A DNA stretch of 64,000 nucleotides, from positions 2,036,765 through 2,100,764 of the forward strand of contig NW_003314282.1 of assembly GCF_000143415.4 (NCBI RefSeq). Direction: 5' to 3'. The translations under genes were made by a program, and so were the position numbers. Every line of letters begins with the position of its first letter. The stretch's first letter is position 1. Under the pieces are notes generated by a model that was not told where the DNA came from, ran no database searches, and saw only the letters and a program-made list of their open reading frames with translations. Shown here in pieces: positions 36,359 to 48,863 of this stretch. The stretch is from Selaginella moellendorffii. Lineage: Eukaryota; Streptophyta; Lycopodiopsida; Selaginellales; Selaginellaceae.

Positions 36359-36978
36359 CCAGAGGCAACGCTGGAGAGCTTTAGAGGATGGTTCCACTCC
36401 GGGAACTTGGCAGTTCGGCATCCCGATGGATACATCAAGATCAAGGATCGAGCCAAGGATATTGTCATTTCTGGAGGGGAGAACATTAGCAGCCTGGAAG
36501 TGGAGAGCATCTTGTACAGGTAAAAGGAGAGTTTTTTCTTCTTTGTTTCTCATTAAAGTTTGCTTCTTTTTCTTCCAGGCATCCAGCAGTGTTGGAAGCT
36601 GCTGTGGTGGCGCGGCCAGATGAGCAGTGGGGCGAGTCTCCATGTGCATTTGTGTCCCTCAAGCACAGCGTGAGAAGCAACAAGGAGGAGATACTCTTGT
36701 TCTGTCCACAGCATTTGCCAAAGTTCATGGTGCCAAAGAGCGTCATCATTCTCATGGCCTTGGACAAAACCGCAACTGGCAAGATCCAAAAACAGGTGCT
36801 GCGCAGCAAAGCAAGAGCTCTTGGCAGCGTCAAGCAAATCAGCAAGCTCTACAAGCCAACTATTGAACTTGTAAAGCTTGAAATCGTTCACAGCCTGGAA
36901 AATCCCCAGTCTAGCTTGGCAATTTTAAACCGGTCAGCTACTGTTCCGTCTGTTGTAATGTACTGGAATGACAAATAA
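36112..36978 (+). pseudogene. Acyl-activating enzyme (AMP-binding family), 5'-truncated
   Basis: C-terminal half of a plant peroxisomal AMP-dependent acyl-CoA synthetase of the AAE type. Two coding blocks (36112-36519 and 36579-36978) flank a 59-bp GT-AG intron. Motifs: VCEWNPEWDSLSPDEQARL; TGKVCMRGNMVFKGYLNNPE; GWFHSGNLAVRHPDGYIKIK; DRAKDIVISGGENISSLEVE; HPAVLEAAVVARPDEQWGE; and the C-terminal DKTATGKIQKQVLR. A TAA at 36254-36256 interrupts the first block. The Asp of the usual (T/S)GD motif is Asn (HSGNLA). The peroxisomal signal SKL is followed by TAC instead of a stop, adding about 45 extra residues. The N-terminal half is missing. Confidence 0.85.
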
Positions 36979-37180
36979 ATAAATAACATGCAAGAACCAA
37001 GAACGCAATTCATCTACCTCAAACAGTAGCTTTTTCTTATCAGCTGTCACTCTTGCATATCCAAATGCCGACCTTCAAATCAAGCTCCATGAACTAAACT
37101 GTTGACAAAAAAAATAGAAAAGGTAGAATATCAATACCATATAAAGAGCTTGAATATAGGAAACAAAGCTGCAAGCTTAC

Positions 37181-38070
37181 ATTACGAGGGAAGTCATCCA
37201 GGCTGAATTCAGCCATGCCAACCACAGCGTGAACTGGAGCTGAGTAAATTGTAGTGTCAAAGAAATTGACGCCCGCTAAATCCTTGATCGGGTGCTGCAG
37301 GCAGCGGCTCTGAAACACAGCACAAGTTCGCTCGTAGCTGGGAACATGACCCCACACTGCTAAATCAACCTGTGCAAAAAATAATTAAAAAAAAATTGAC
37401 AGTTTCATTCTAGTTTTCCCTTTGAAGAGCTCATGTTTTAAAGAGCAATGGTTCCACAGCTGCTACAAATTTCGGATCCACACCTGGTAAATTTTAGAAA
37501 TAATTCCCCACAGTTGAGTGGAGTACATAGGTCGATGACTGAAAGAAAAATAGCACACAAGAGTTTACAGAATGAAAATGTGGATAAAAACAGTTACCCT
37601 GTGAAAACTATCCATGGTGTACTGAATCTGTCGGAGTTCATCCAAGCGTACTGTAGAAGAAGGTTTCATTGAAGTAAAGATGAAAAGAATAAGAATGCAT
37701 ACTTGTTCGCTGGTCAAGCTCCAGTCATGTTTTGTAGAGATGACTGTGAAATGCACGGGACTGATAGCCATCGAGTACCATATGTCTTGGATAGGCATCC
37801 GAAAATAAGTTCAATATGGGACTCCATACTTGCCACCTGAGTCTGGTGTGTTATACAAAGATCCTGAGCCTGGATAACCTCTGAAAACCACACAGATCAA
37901 TCTACAAGTTTTCGTAAGACTTTGTGAGTACCTCGTGTGGTTTACAATGGCTGTCATGTACATAGTCTTGGATGCTACTGGAACAGTGACAAAGAAATGG
38001 AGGCAAGACCCGACAGCTACGTTATGGATAGATTTGTAAAAGAGAAAGCAAGCCATACACTTTCAGCCAG
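37181..38070 (-). pseudogene. Purple acid phosphatase, C-terminal half, degenerate
   Basis: Minus-strand exons in order fit a plant purple acid phosphatase: about 38010-37940 FFVTVPVASKTMYMTAIVNHT; about 37890-37700 GYPGSGSLYNTPDSGGKYG, then SPVHFTVISTKHDWSLTSEQ; about 37650-37600 YAWMNSDRFSTPWIVFTG; about 37520-37450 HRPMYSTQLW and VDPKFVAAVEPLLF; and exon 37369-37181 VDLAVWGHVPSYERTCAVF to GMAEFSLDDFPRN. A TGA interrupts GVPY-*-TYF. The metal-binding GNH(E/D) motif is VNHT and GHxH is GHVP, so the protein could not be a normal enzyme. It is tail-to-tail with the acyl-activating-enzyme fragment. Confidence 0.85.
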
Positions 38071-38440
38071 CATAGCAGAACACGTAAACCAACCTTATCA
38101 AAGACGGGGCACCATGCACGCAGCACCATTTTCTTACCAGAAGAAAATATAATTTATAACCGGAGTCCACTGAAAGAGAATTCTGCACATAATCCCACAC
38201 ACAGGGAATGCAGGAGAGAGGGAGAACCTTGCAGTAACCCATAGATTTGCCTGCTCTTTGCATAGCACCCTGTGGTTCTCCTTGCTCTCATTCGCCCTAA
38301 AAGCCACAATTAAAAAATTTCTGATTTGAAAAGTTATGACCTTTTGTAATTATATCTCAGCCGTTAGATCTTGGCATATGCCCAGAATAAGCGTCCCCAG
38401 CATATGCTATTATTATACCGGCTCTTTCGTTTAAATTTAT

Positions 38441-38715
38441 GAGTATGACTAGCAGGGAACCCAGCTCCACTGGGATAGTTAAATGCTAATTCTAAAAAGA
38501 GAACAATTTATTAAAACTTGCTTAAATTCAATATGTAACAAGCACTTGGTTTATTTAGTTTTACTTCCTTAGTGATTGCAACTAAACACTATTTCTTAAA
38601 TGGTTTACTGGAATAGAATAATACAAGCTTGGACTCAAAGCTTAAAAGAATTATTCAACACATGAAGAGGTGGCTTAATCATATTCCTCAATTTGGTATA
38701 TTATTTGGGCATTCC
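38441..38715 (+). repeat. Dispersed ~273-bp repeat, copy B
   Basis: Partner of 31380-31652, differing by a few substitutions and a 3-bp insertion. Confidence 0.85.
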
Positions 38716-39100
38716 GGAGGTAAGAGCAGTTAATGGGATGGCATGGTAATGGGAATTTTGGTATAGAATGGCTGGTTTTGCATCTGCAAGCAAGCAATGT
38801 GTGTTGAAGTATAAATGACTGTATTTACTGGTGGACTATGTGTTTGTTCATTATAACATGCTAAATTCTGATACAGTTGATGCATTTGTTATTTATTGTC
38901 CACTTGAGAATCATGTGTTGTTGTTCTTTCCCTTTTTTAGTTTTTGTATCCTGACATTCCTTTCTTGCTACAGATAACCATCAAATAGAGCTGATGTTTT
39001 CTAGGAGGTGTGTTTTATTTTATTTGTTTTTGCAAGTTCCATGTAACTACAAAACAAAACACAGATAATATATCGACAGCATGTAAAAGATTAGAATGGA
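38716..39100. other. AT-rich stretch, nothing recognised
   Basis: Possibly the 3' flank of the Helitron. No coding signal and no confident Helitron terminus (hairpin plus CTRR) could be placed. Confidence 0.35.
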
Positions 39101-39111
39101 ATCTGCATACC

Positions 39112-40416
39112 TTAGGTGTGAAGTCCAAGTATATAGAACCTTAGCTTCTCCATGTCTTGGTATTTTTCAAGCTTGCTCCGGATTTTGAAATTGTAAATCT
39201 TTGAGCAGATACCATCAATATGTAGTGAGAATGCAAGGTAGTTCTCATCTTGCATTGTAGCTAGTTCCTTTGCTGGCATTCCCACTATTTCTTGTGCAGC
39301 CTCTTGAAATGCAATGGCCCACACATGACTGCTACTATCCTCGATGCACATCTTTAGAGCATATTTGAACTCCATGTTGGCAGACTCAATATTGCAATAA
39401 CTGCAGAACCAGCCATCTGCTGTTCGGGAAGTTTTTTTTGCCACATTGCCGTGCATTCATGACATTGATGCATGCATTATAGTAAAACTCTTCTGTCTTC
39501 ATTTCCTTCATAGTAGCTATCACTCTATAGATAGGAGAACTCTGTAACACCTTTAACTGCATGTTTGATATCTCTGATAAAGTAGTGGTGCAGCTAATAG
39601 TCTGTCTGGATGATGAAGTGCTCAAATGTATGAAGTTAGTGACATTGTAGTACAATGTCATCCATTCTCTCAAATCAGCCATTGCTTCCATTTCCGGTTC
39701 AATAAGAATGGTGCTCACACCAATTGCTGAAAGTGATTTACCATTGTAGTCCAATACCTTTCCACCCTTGACACATATTATTGGCTGAACTCCACTGTCC
39801 TGTATATATGAGCCCTCTTCTTCTGCTTTTAAATCCCAGAGACATAGATCAACACTATGGCCTGAATCATCACCTAGACACAATGTTCTCTTCTTCACAA
39901 AAGTTCCACTGTCACGAGATGTTACCGTAATTGTACTGATCCATATTACGATACCAACCACATCGACAAAAGGTCCCTTTCCTTCTAACATGCATCTAAG
40001 ATGCTTGTTTTTGCCAAGACAATTCTTGGGAATGATGCATCCTCATCCAAAGCTGTAAACTCCATACCTTTGTTAGCCTGAATCTCCCATGTCGCTTCAA
40101 ATGGTGTGTATGCCTGATTGGAACGTCGTATTCCACCACTACCAGAAAATGAATACACTGTACCCTGTACAATCTTATCTGACAAAATCAAGGCACAATC
40201 ATCAGAACCAATAATTCTGATCTCTGTTCCCTGGACATCAACAACGTCGAATGATATTATGCATCCAGATCTTTTCTTGTTGAAATGTATCAACTTGTTC
40301 TTGTGTGTGACTCTTGCACAGAAGGACCACCTGTAAGAACGGTCACTGATTTCTTTGATGAACACCTCTTTTATGATGGCCTTTGTTGAGCTCTCTCCCT
40401 GTATCAAAGGGAACAA
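39112..40416 (-). mobile_element. Helitron-associated RPA1-like protein (frameshifted)
   Basis: Resembles the large subunit of replication protein A, often carried by plant Helitrons. Minus-strand blocks: 40416-39985 (OB-fold region, RSYRWSFCARVTHKNKLIHF, then GSGGIRRSNQAYTPFEATWE); 39991-39386 (FVDVVGIVIWISTITVTSRD, then SGHSVDLCLWDLKAEEEGSY); and 39456-39112 (C-terminal domain, WFCSYCN onward). The first and second blocks are joined by a frameshift at the TAG near 39985, and the second and third by another inside the zinc-finger region. No intact product. It lies downstream of the Rep/helicase on the same strand, so both probably belong to one element. Confidence 0.8.
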
Positions 40417-40599
40417 ATTGAATAAACTGGTTTAGACATGAAATACCTTTTCCATGGACTCCTGGGCTCGTTTTTGTCCCTGGCAAGTTCAATTGTAGCA
40501 GTTTTTTAGAATTAAAACCAAAGAAAGGACTTACCACTTTCATATCTTGAAGGATAGGTTTCATGGTGTTCAAGCGCTACAATTATAATATTACCTCTG

Positions 40600-42900
40600 T
40601 AACCAGAAAGCTGTGCCTTAAAATACGAAGCTTCCTCAGATTTAAAGGTTTTGAGTACATGTCAACCAAGGGTTTACCAAATAACGTCATAAATGAAGCA
40701 GAGGCAATTTTGAATGTCAACTTTCCAAATTCTTTAAGATGTCTACTGCTTTCTATGGATGGTCAGCCAGAAAATTGTATCATCAGTGGTCTACAGCATC
40801 AAGAATACAGAGGTTTTATTGGTACTTATTGGACCTTCAATACATTTATATGCTCGAAATTACTTTCACTCTGAGAGATTTGCTCATTCACCATAGACTT
40901 GAGATTATCTGTGCCTTGTTTCCCTGCTAACTTGGTATCATTTGGTTGCTCATTGGATGCATCGAAAATTTGCTTTATAAATGTTCATTCAAGTAATCTG
41001 GACTGAACGTTAAAGAAGTCTCATTAGTAAATGGTTGAACAGGTGATATTTTCATAACTTCAAAAGATTTCAGACTCAATTCTGAAGTTATGTTGTGTAC
41101 ACCTATATCTGTTCGTGGTGAGATGTCACTCATTTGCTGGCTTGCAAAGCTTTCATCTAATCTCCATACTGGAAAATCTCGTTTACTTCAATTAAAGCTA
41201 TATTTCAAGGTGGTTTGGCAGCAAATAGACTGTATCATGTAAGGCTTTACCAATTTGTTCTTTGCTAATTCATTGTGTCTATGTCCTTTAGCATGGTTGT
41301 GTACCAATACCGGAGTTGTCATCTTTTGCCAGTGGTGAGTTTACATATGTAGCATTTATATGCATAGATTCAGAATACCTCTCATTGTACAACAATATAT
41401 ACCTTTGTGCATTACACTAGTAAAAAAGTAATGTCAATGATACTCTTTTGCACAAATTTAGCATATGGTTTGGTTCTCAAGAGGTAGGGATCTTTACTTG
41501 GTATTATATAGATGATAAATTAGTGTACAGGAGTATTGCTATGATGGAAGAACATATGGTGTCATGACTAAAACATTTACATTGGAGGTTCCACTATGCA
41601 CTGTGTGGGTTGCATGCAAGTCGGCATTAGAAACTTTGACTAAATCCCTGGATGTATCTTTTTTGGATTGTATGTTTTAAAGTAGTTACATTACCATCTC
41701 ATAATATTATATTCACTTTGATACTCCTATCCTAATTAGTATTGTCTCTCTTTGACCTAAAATGAAACAGAATGCCCATAAATGTCCTTTTGGCAGCTCT
41801 GATTGCACAAGATACAAGGATTGCTTGCTCTGTGGATTCCAGAATTGCGCAAAGTCATATAAGATTTGTAATTCAGTCAAGCGATGTGAATATTGTTTGT
41901 TTTAAAAAGCTGTTCTGAAATTTCAAGATCAGCATGGTGTCCAAGAGAAAGATGCTTTGAAGGAAGTTTCAAAAGCTTGGAATTCATAACTAAAAATATG
42001 CAAGTATCATGTAATCACCAAAGTCATCAAACCATGCTCATTGGCTTTGGCAAGTAATTCATTTTATTTTCTGGCTTTTCCTCAGGGACAATTTACCAGC
42101 TACTACATTTGTTTAACATTTCTTCCCATCTATGTCACATTTTTCTAGAGTAGTGTCTGTGGCATTCGATTGTTACCTGTCCAACACCTCAATTTGATGG
42201 TGAGGAACCTTTACCTTGCAATAGACAATGTAGTGATTGGACATTGGCTCCTATGGCAAACCATCCCTATTTGAGCTGTTAATAGTTCCTGTCACAACAA
42301 ATAATTTTGTGGCATGTGGATTTGCCTAAACAACTATCAACCATGTGAGTAGTGCAAATATGGTTCCTAGGAGGCTCATTGTATTTATGTCACACCTAAA
42401 CAGCAAGTCAGCAAATGTAGTGAAATAAGATAGTGTCTTTCTTTAAGATTTGTAATGCTAAAGTTCACAAATTGCTTCTTCAAAGCATATTCTTCATGCA
42501 TGTTCCCCTTTCTGCAACCAAAGAATTGAATAAACAAAATTTTGAGACCCCATTGAATCAATAAAAAATTTAAATCAAAGAGAATTATTCTTGTTAATTT
42601 TGTCAATTATGTGGCATAATGTTTTATGATGCTCTAACACTCAAACTTTTTTTTTTTCAGTTTCTCCATCACTGTCCATTCTTTGGGTGACTTTGCTAGA
42701 TTAGCTTCTAAGGAAGATGGAAATAAGGGATGCTTGAAAACAAGCAAATTTACAGCTACAAAGTTGTTAATATCCCTATACCATGATCTTCAAGACAGTC
42801 AAAACAGAAAGGAAGCCTTTAATTCAAACAATGGATTTTGATGAAGCATGGTATCTACAAAAAATGGCAGAACCAAACTTGTTTGTGACCAGATTTGGCT
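40600..42900 (+). other. AT-rich stretch with orphan exon-like pieces
   Basis: Lies between the RPA1-like and helicase parts of the Helitron, on the opposite strand. Exon-like pieces with possible splice sites: about 41530-41680 (YCYDGRTYGVMTKTFTLEV, then ACKSALETLTKSLDVSFLDC); 41771-41905 (cysteine-rich, listed separately); and 42655-42840 (ITVHSLGDFARLASKEDGNK, then FTATKLLISLYHDLQDSQN). These may be captured gene fragments or an element-encoded accessory gene. Not identified. Confidence 0.4.
41783..41896 (+). other. Cysteine-rich exon with two C-X6-C-X5-C-X2-C units
   Basis: Thirty-eight codons contain eight Cys in the order C-X6-C-X5-C-X2-C, four residues, then C-X6-C-X5-C-X2-C. This looks like a duplicated zinc-binding knuckle. 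A possible acceptor (CAG) precedes it at 41770 and a stop follows within a few codons. Family not recognised. Confidence 0.55.
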
Positions 42901-43102
42901 ATCACACACTACCTCAACATAACAGCAAAGGAATTCCAAGGTGTTATTTCTAGCCTCTCTAGACAATTACATGTCTTTGTGATTAAATTGATTTGATTTA
43001 AACATTGTACAATTGTTTTTTCTTTTAGGAGACACCATTTTTTCGTTTTGGCAACCATTCCAAGTTATCTCTTTATTTAATAATTATTTATTTTAGTTTT
43101 AC

Positions 43103-46100
43103 TTATGTGTCAACCACTATCTTAAGATAAATACAATTGTGTATATGTCTCTTGTTAAGTTTACCTTGGTTCTTGCATTCCTCTACACATATGACTATTC
43201 GATCTTTAGAAGTACATCGTGATAGTGCAACATATAATTGCCCATGTCCAAAAACAGGACGTGGTAAGAAGATTCCGACATTATTTAAAGTTTGGCCCTG
43301 TGATTTGCATATTGTAATTGAGAATGCAAGTCTCAAAGGAAATTGTCGTCTTTTTAATACAAATGGCATGTCACTATTTGTAGGTTTTAGTATGATTCTT
43401 GGTAGTAAAACCTTTTTTCCTTCTCTATCTCCATGTAATATTTTTGCTTCTATTACATTTTGTAATGCTGATGTAATTATTAACTTAGTACCATTGCATA
43501 AACCTTTTTTTATGTCAAGATTTGGTAGAAGCATCACAATGCTTCCAATTTTTATATTTAAGTTATGTGGAGGCATCCCAGATGGTGTTATGGAGTTAAG
43601 ATATTCTACTGGGTAGTCCAATATCTCTTCAATGGAATCACTATCAATTGTATCCACACTTTTAAAAGAAAACAGTCTTCCTGACATCCTTGTTAGAATT
43701 TGTTCATTTATATCTAATGAATGATCATTCAATGTCGTTAAGATTGCTTTTTGTGAGTTACTTATAGAAGGTAACACTTTTTGACTGAACACAACATCTA
43801 TTATGGAGTTCTTGGTTATACATTTTTTTGGCAGCTCTACTATATCATTTTCATATCCATCAAGTCTTGGTAAATCACCATTTCCGAGTCTAATTAACCA
43901 CTCTGACCACTTCTTTTCATCTTTGTTAACGTGCATATTTTCTGTAAGTGTATATTTCACTACAGATGGCCATATAAAACTGGACTTGACACTATTTTAT
44001 ACAATTTGAACCCGTCGTGCTCTTTTAAGCACATGTAGTGTTTGTTTGAAATCACCGCCAGTTACAATAGTCATTCCACCAAATTTATCAGTACTACCTT
44101 TAATATCACGTATTACATGTTCTACAACATTAAATGCATGTACTGGAACCATACTTATTTTGTCCCAAATTAGTAAGTCTGTTTCTCTAATTTCATCAGC
44201 CTCCTTTGAATTTTCCCTTAAATCAGATGTACATGTTTCAGTGACTGGTACAAGTAGTTTAAATGTAGAATGTATTGTGCAACCACAAATTAACAGTGTG
44301 CTTGCAATTCTTGTCCATGTTACAGACAAAGTCTTTCTCCCAAGTGCTCATGAATGTGTTATTAATGTATTGAATAGAAAAGATTTTTTCTTATTCCTCC
44401 TACACCATCGATAAAAAATATTTGTGGTTCATTTTTATCATCCAATGCTTTACATACTTTGTCAAAGACATATTGTTGATCTTTATTCAGTAACAATTTG
44501 TTTCTTTCAATATCTTGGTATTCAAACATTTCATCCTCATATATATTGGTTATTTCTTTATTATTTTCTAGATATGTAGTACATGGTATAGTAATATCAT
44601 AATCTGAAAGGCATTTCCCATGTTTTTCTAGTAAAAAAGTAAACTCTTGAAGTGCATGTGCATATGCCACATCCTCATCATTGTATTTACGTATTAAATC
44701 TTCACACATATCTACTTTGTATTTATTCCATATTTTTTTAGGATCATTACCTCACAAAAGAGACACATTATTCCAAATAAATATCTAATTTTAGAAGGCA
44801 TTTGAAATGTGAGAAACTCCTCTAGACATCTATCCCATTCTTGGTCATCCTGTAATAATCCCATTGCTTGTGCAACTTCTCAATAACTATCATATTGTAT
44901 ATTTTTTCAATTACGTAAATGTTTAAAACTTGTTGCACCTTTATTAGACAACAATAATAAACGCATATAAAATCGTTCACTATCTTTTGGTGGTACAGTG
45001 TACATTCTACCTATAACTTTCCAACCTCATTATCTTTTTACCCATGTTTTCGTTTTTGCATTCTAAATATACCATTCTGGAATTTCTTGATATATCAATG
45101 TTCTAGCAAATTCATCTCTTTTATTAAATTCAAACAATTTAGTAAGTTTTGTTCTATGACCTTTCTCTAATGCAATTTCTTCTTCACCTTCATTGAAGTA
45201 AACACTTTGCAAATTTGGTAAATGCATATCTAATCTTTCAATTGAATGTGATCTCTCGTGTAAATCATATCCAAATAACCTCCATATTCCTTCAGTAGCT
45301 GATAAATAACAACAATTTCTTAATGCATTTATTTCATTCCAATCAAGAGTGTTCTCTATCTCTGCATTTCCTTATTTGTGAAAGTGTATCTTTGCACAAT
45401 CATGACCTTTATATATATATTTAAAAATATACTTCACACATTTCACGGTTGAGCAAACCTCTACATGGATATGAGTTTTATATTTACGTAAAAGATACTT
45501 ACTATAAGGAACAACAAACCTATTGTCAATTTCCATATTTTTAATGTAGATTTTCTGACTATCATAACGNNNNNNNNNNNNNNNNNNNNNNNNNNNNNNN
45601 NNNNNNNNNNNNNNNNNNNNNNNNNNNNNNNNNNNNNNNNNNNNNNNNNNNNNNNNNNNNNNNNNNNNNATGGATGTTCCTAGCTAGGTGCCTGACCAAA
45701 CTGATTTACATTCTCCTTTTTTGTAACATAGATTTTCAGAAAATCTAGGGCCATATGGACCATCTATCATATGTTTTTTCACAAGTTCATACAATTCAGG
45801 ATCTCTATTTGGATTTGGTATTTCTGCACTAACAATGTTGTCTACATCATCAATGGTTTTGATTTTATTTTCATTTTTAAGAATTACAAGTAGATGACAG
45901 TGTGGTAGTCCTCGTTTTTGGTACCCAATAACATAGACATATGCATTAACTTTTCCAAATATTTCTTTTTTGTATATATCATCTATTCAATTTTGTTTTT
46001 TAGCATGGAAAACACGTGCTATCAAATTTGGTCTATATGAAGGACTTTGTTCTGGTAATAAATTCTCAATTATCTCTTGCCATTTTGGGTTACACATCAT

Positions 46101-47606
46101 TGTAATAAATAAATTAAGTTTTCCATATTTTCTTACTAATCTTATAGTGTCTTGATAATTTTGATTTATATTTCTCAATCTGCCGATAAATCCTGATGGC
46201 AAAATCACAAGTTTTCCAGCACATATCCCTTGTTATTCTACTCTATTAATAACAAAATCAAAAAGACCTCCACATGCTTTGGCTCTCAATTCACATTGAT
46301 GGTTTTTTATCCAATCGAGACAACCACCCTCTACTTTAGTGTACATGTTAACTATGTATTGTTGGGATAATTTTCCACCCATTAAAACTGAATTAAATTC
46401 AATAATCATAAAACTATCTCTTATCAAACCATGAATAGCAAACTTGTAATGATAATACTCCATCATGGTTAATTTTAGTTCTTTTTAAAGATAAACCCTT
46501 ATTTGTGTATTTTAAATCTGGTGACCAACCTTCATTTCCATTTGGAAAAAGCAGTGGATATACCATAGGATCGCAACATGATGACACAATTGATATCTCT
46601 TGCATACTTTCACCTTTTGGATGTATTGCAATACTACAGTTAAATGGAAGCTCCCTGGTAGAGTTTGTAAACACTGCAGCAATTTCATTTGAATTTGGTG
46701 CATTATATCTTCTTGGATCTATTGTGTTTTCACCTTTAATATACATTACAATATTATGTAATTCATTATTTATATTTGAACTTGTCATTTGAAGCTCATC
46801 TTCCACATCTTTTGGCATTTTAAATGCCTTTGCATATGGATTAATTTCTCGTAATAAAGCATCTAATTCATTCATTAATCCTGTGCCATACTTACTATTA
46901 TATTTATTTTTCATTCTTATTTCTGTAGCTTCTAGTGTGTCTAAAATATAAAGCTGAGAATATTTTGCATCATGACCTTGCTTAGGATGAAAACTGCCAA
47001 TTGAATGGTATACTTGTCTATGAATTTTGAAATAATATGGCCATTGCCAATCATTTTATCAATATTTGCCCCCATAGATGCAAATGCCAAAGCACTATTA
47101 TAATTTCAAATTAATTCTTTAAATTTTCCTCGTTGGTCTGTTCCATCTAATAATTTACGAATCAGTTCAGGGAACTTAATTTGTTTTTCTATAGACACAT
47201 GTCCACCATGACAGCATTGTGATTGTGTTTCTGTAGCAAAAAGAAAAGCTTTACAATAATCACAATGTTTATCCATGAGTCCACTATAATCTGCTTTACA
47301 TTTACCATCTATGTTGTTTTGCAAGAGTCCTAAATGTTTAGTATTTTCCATGCTTTCTGTTCCATTTCTAGGATTTTCTTCATTAACAGGTAGGGTAATA
47401 AATTCAACAGTCTTTATAGAAGTGTTTTCTATGGATATCAATCTTGGAATTGTTGGGGGTTCTTCAAAGGATACCAGGTTTCTCACACTTCCATCCATGC
47501 TTTTATTCATATATAGAGATGAATTCAAGCTTGCTGAACTTCTATTTATTATACAGCCTTCATGTAAAATTAAATCACATGTTTTTCTCTTTCTTTTGCC
47601 ACCCAT
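43103..47606 (-). mobile_element. Helitron Rep/helicase, degenerate
   Basis: A near-complete RepHel reading on the minus strand, broken by stops, frameshifts and a gap. Order: 47606-47106 N-terminal region; 46914-46233 Helitron-like N domain; 46208-45987 ILPSGFIGRLRNINQNYQD, then LNLFITMMCNPKWQEI; about 45920-45890 the HUH motif in QKRGLPHCHLLVIL; 45540-44760 further Rep region (FVVPYSKYLLRKYKTHIHVE, then YIFKYIYKGHDC); 44709-44362 helicase start with Walker A changed to GVGGIRKN; 44329-43997 Walker B/motif III region (LLIWDKISMV, GGDFKQTLHVL); and 43960-43103 C-terminal helicase (PPHNLNIKIGSIVMLLPNLD, then FSITICKSQGQTLNNVGIFL). It is an autonomous-type element that can no longer make an active protein. 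Confidence 0.9.
45570..45669. other. Assembly gap (100 N)
   Basis: A run of exactly 100 N inside the Rep domain, a conventional placeholder of unknown true size. Confidence 1.
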
Positions 47607-47989
47607 TGATCTATAGGAGATTTTACAATCTCTTTTAGAAATAGAAGCTTAGACAGCGTGTGCAGGCTCTAGATGGTGAAAATAAGTAAATAGACAAATA
47701 GCCAGACCACAAGAAAATAGAAGCACATTGAATGTTGCCCTTAGGACTTTCTAATTATCTCTCAGAAAACACAGAAACAAAATTACCTCTTGACAAATGC
47801 ATCAGGCAACCTAATTGTGTAGTCCTTTTTTCTATGATTCGAAACAGTTTTTCTTAACCTACATGTCTATTTAGTTACACTCTTGAAAGCCTTTGACAGT
47901 AAAGAGGTTTACCACAGCTTTTTAAGGTAATATTATGACATTGTAATGAATGAATTGGGTGAAGATGAAGATTCAGAAATCGAGGAGAA

Positions 47990-48583
47990 GCCTTTGCCTT
48001 TACATCTGTTCCTTTACTCTTTGATTTCTGCATGTGAAGCTTTTATGCAGAATTGGTCAGAGTCTAGAACAATGCACTGGATCTTTGCACGGAAACATGG
48101 GGAACATTTGAAAGAACCTGGCACTTGAGGTGATATGCTCATTAAAGTTTGTGATTTTTTTATCTTGAGGCATCTTTTTTAGGCACTTCGAGCATTGACT
48201 TACATGGGTGGAGGCAGCGATTCCATTGAATATATTCCCAACCTTTCAACATCAGAAGGTTTGTAAATTAGCTGTTTACAAACATTCCTAATTCTCCCAC
48301 TAATGTATTACATACCTGGAAAGAGATGTATATAATGGCATTGCATGGATCACACTGCATCATACACTCCAATCAAATATACAGGCCCACTGTGTGTGGA
48401 TTGTTGAGGCACGTTCGTGACAAAAACTCATGAATTATGACGTAATCTACTTGCTCAGATAACTACAACTTAATGTTCTGCTCAACAAGCAGCCAGAAGA
48501 ATATCTGGTCTGTCTCTAGAGATTGCAAAGTTGTGTCAACGGTCCAAGACAACGGAACTGAAGCCAAAGTGATAGATGTTAAA
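47990..48583 (+). repeat. Duplicated segment M, second copy (inverted to 34873-35474)
   Basis: Reverse complement of segment M with more small deletions. For example the phrase encoding ALRALTYMGGGSDSIEYIPN has lost codons relative to the first copy. Confidence 0.8.
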
Positions 48584-48863
48584 AACTGGACGGAGCTTAT
48601 CTACTTCAAAGTATCCAAGTATCTGCAAAACAACATGTATTTAATATGGGCTTGTTTCATTTCCTTTTGCACTTACCCCTGTGCATTCCCTTGCAATATT
48701 CCGAAAAACAGTGTCAAGGAATTATTTTGGCATTATCTATTATACATGAAACAATGCTCATGCCTGTGACATTTGCTCTCTTGAAATAACCATCTCCTTG
48801 TAAATTAATGAAACATTTTGTTGGTGGAGTTTTAGAAAAAAATTCATTCATCAACTCTTTGAA

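Noticed and set aside
43137-43616. 159-codon + strand frame
   Set aside because: Antisense of the Helitron helicase C-terminal domain, whose minus-strand reading carries the real motifs.
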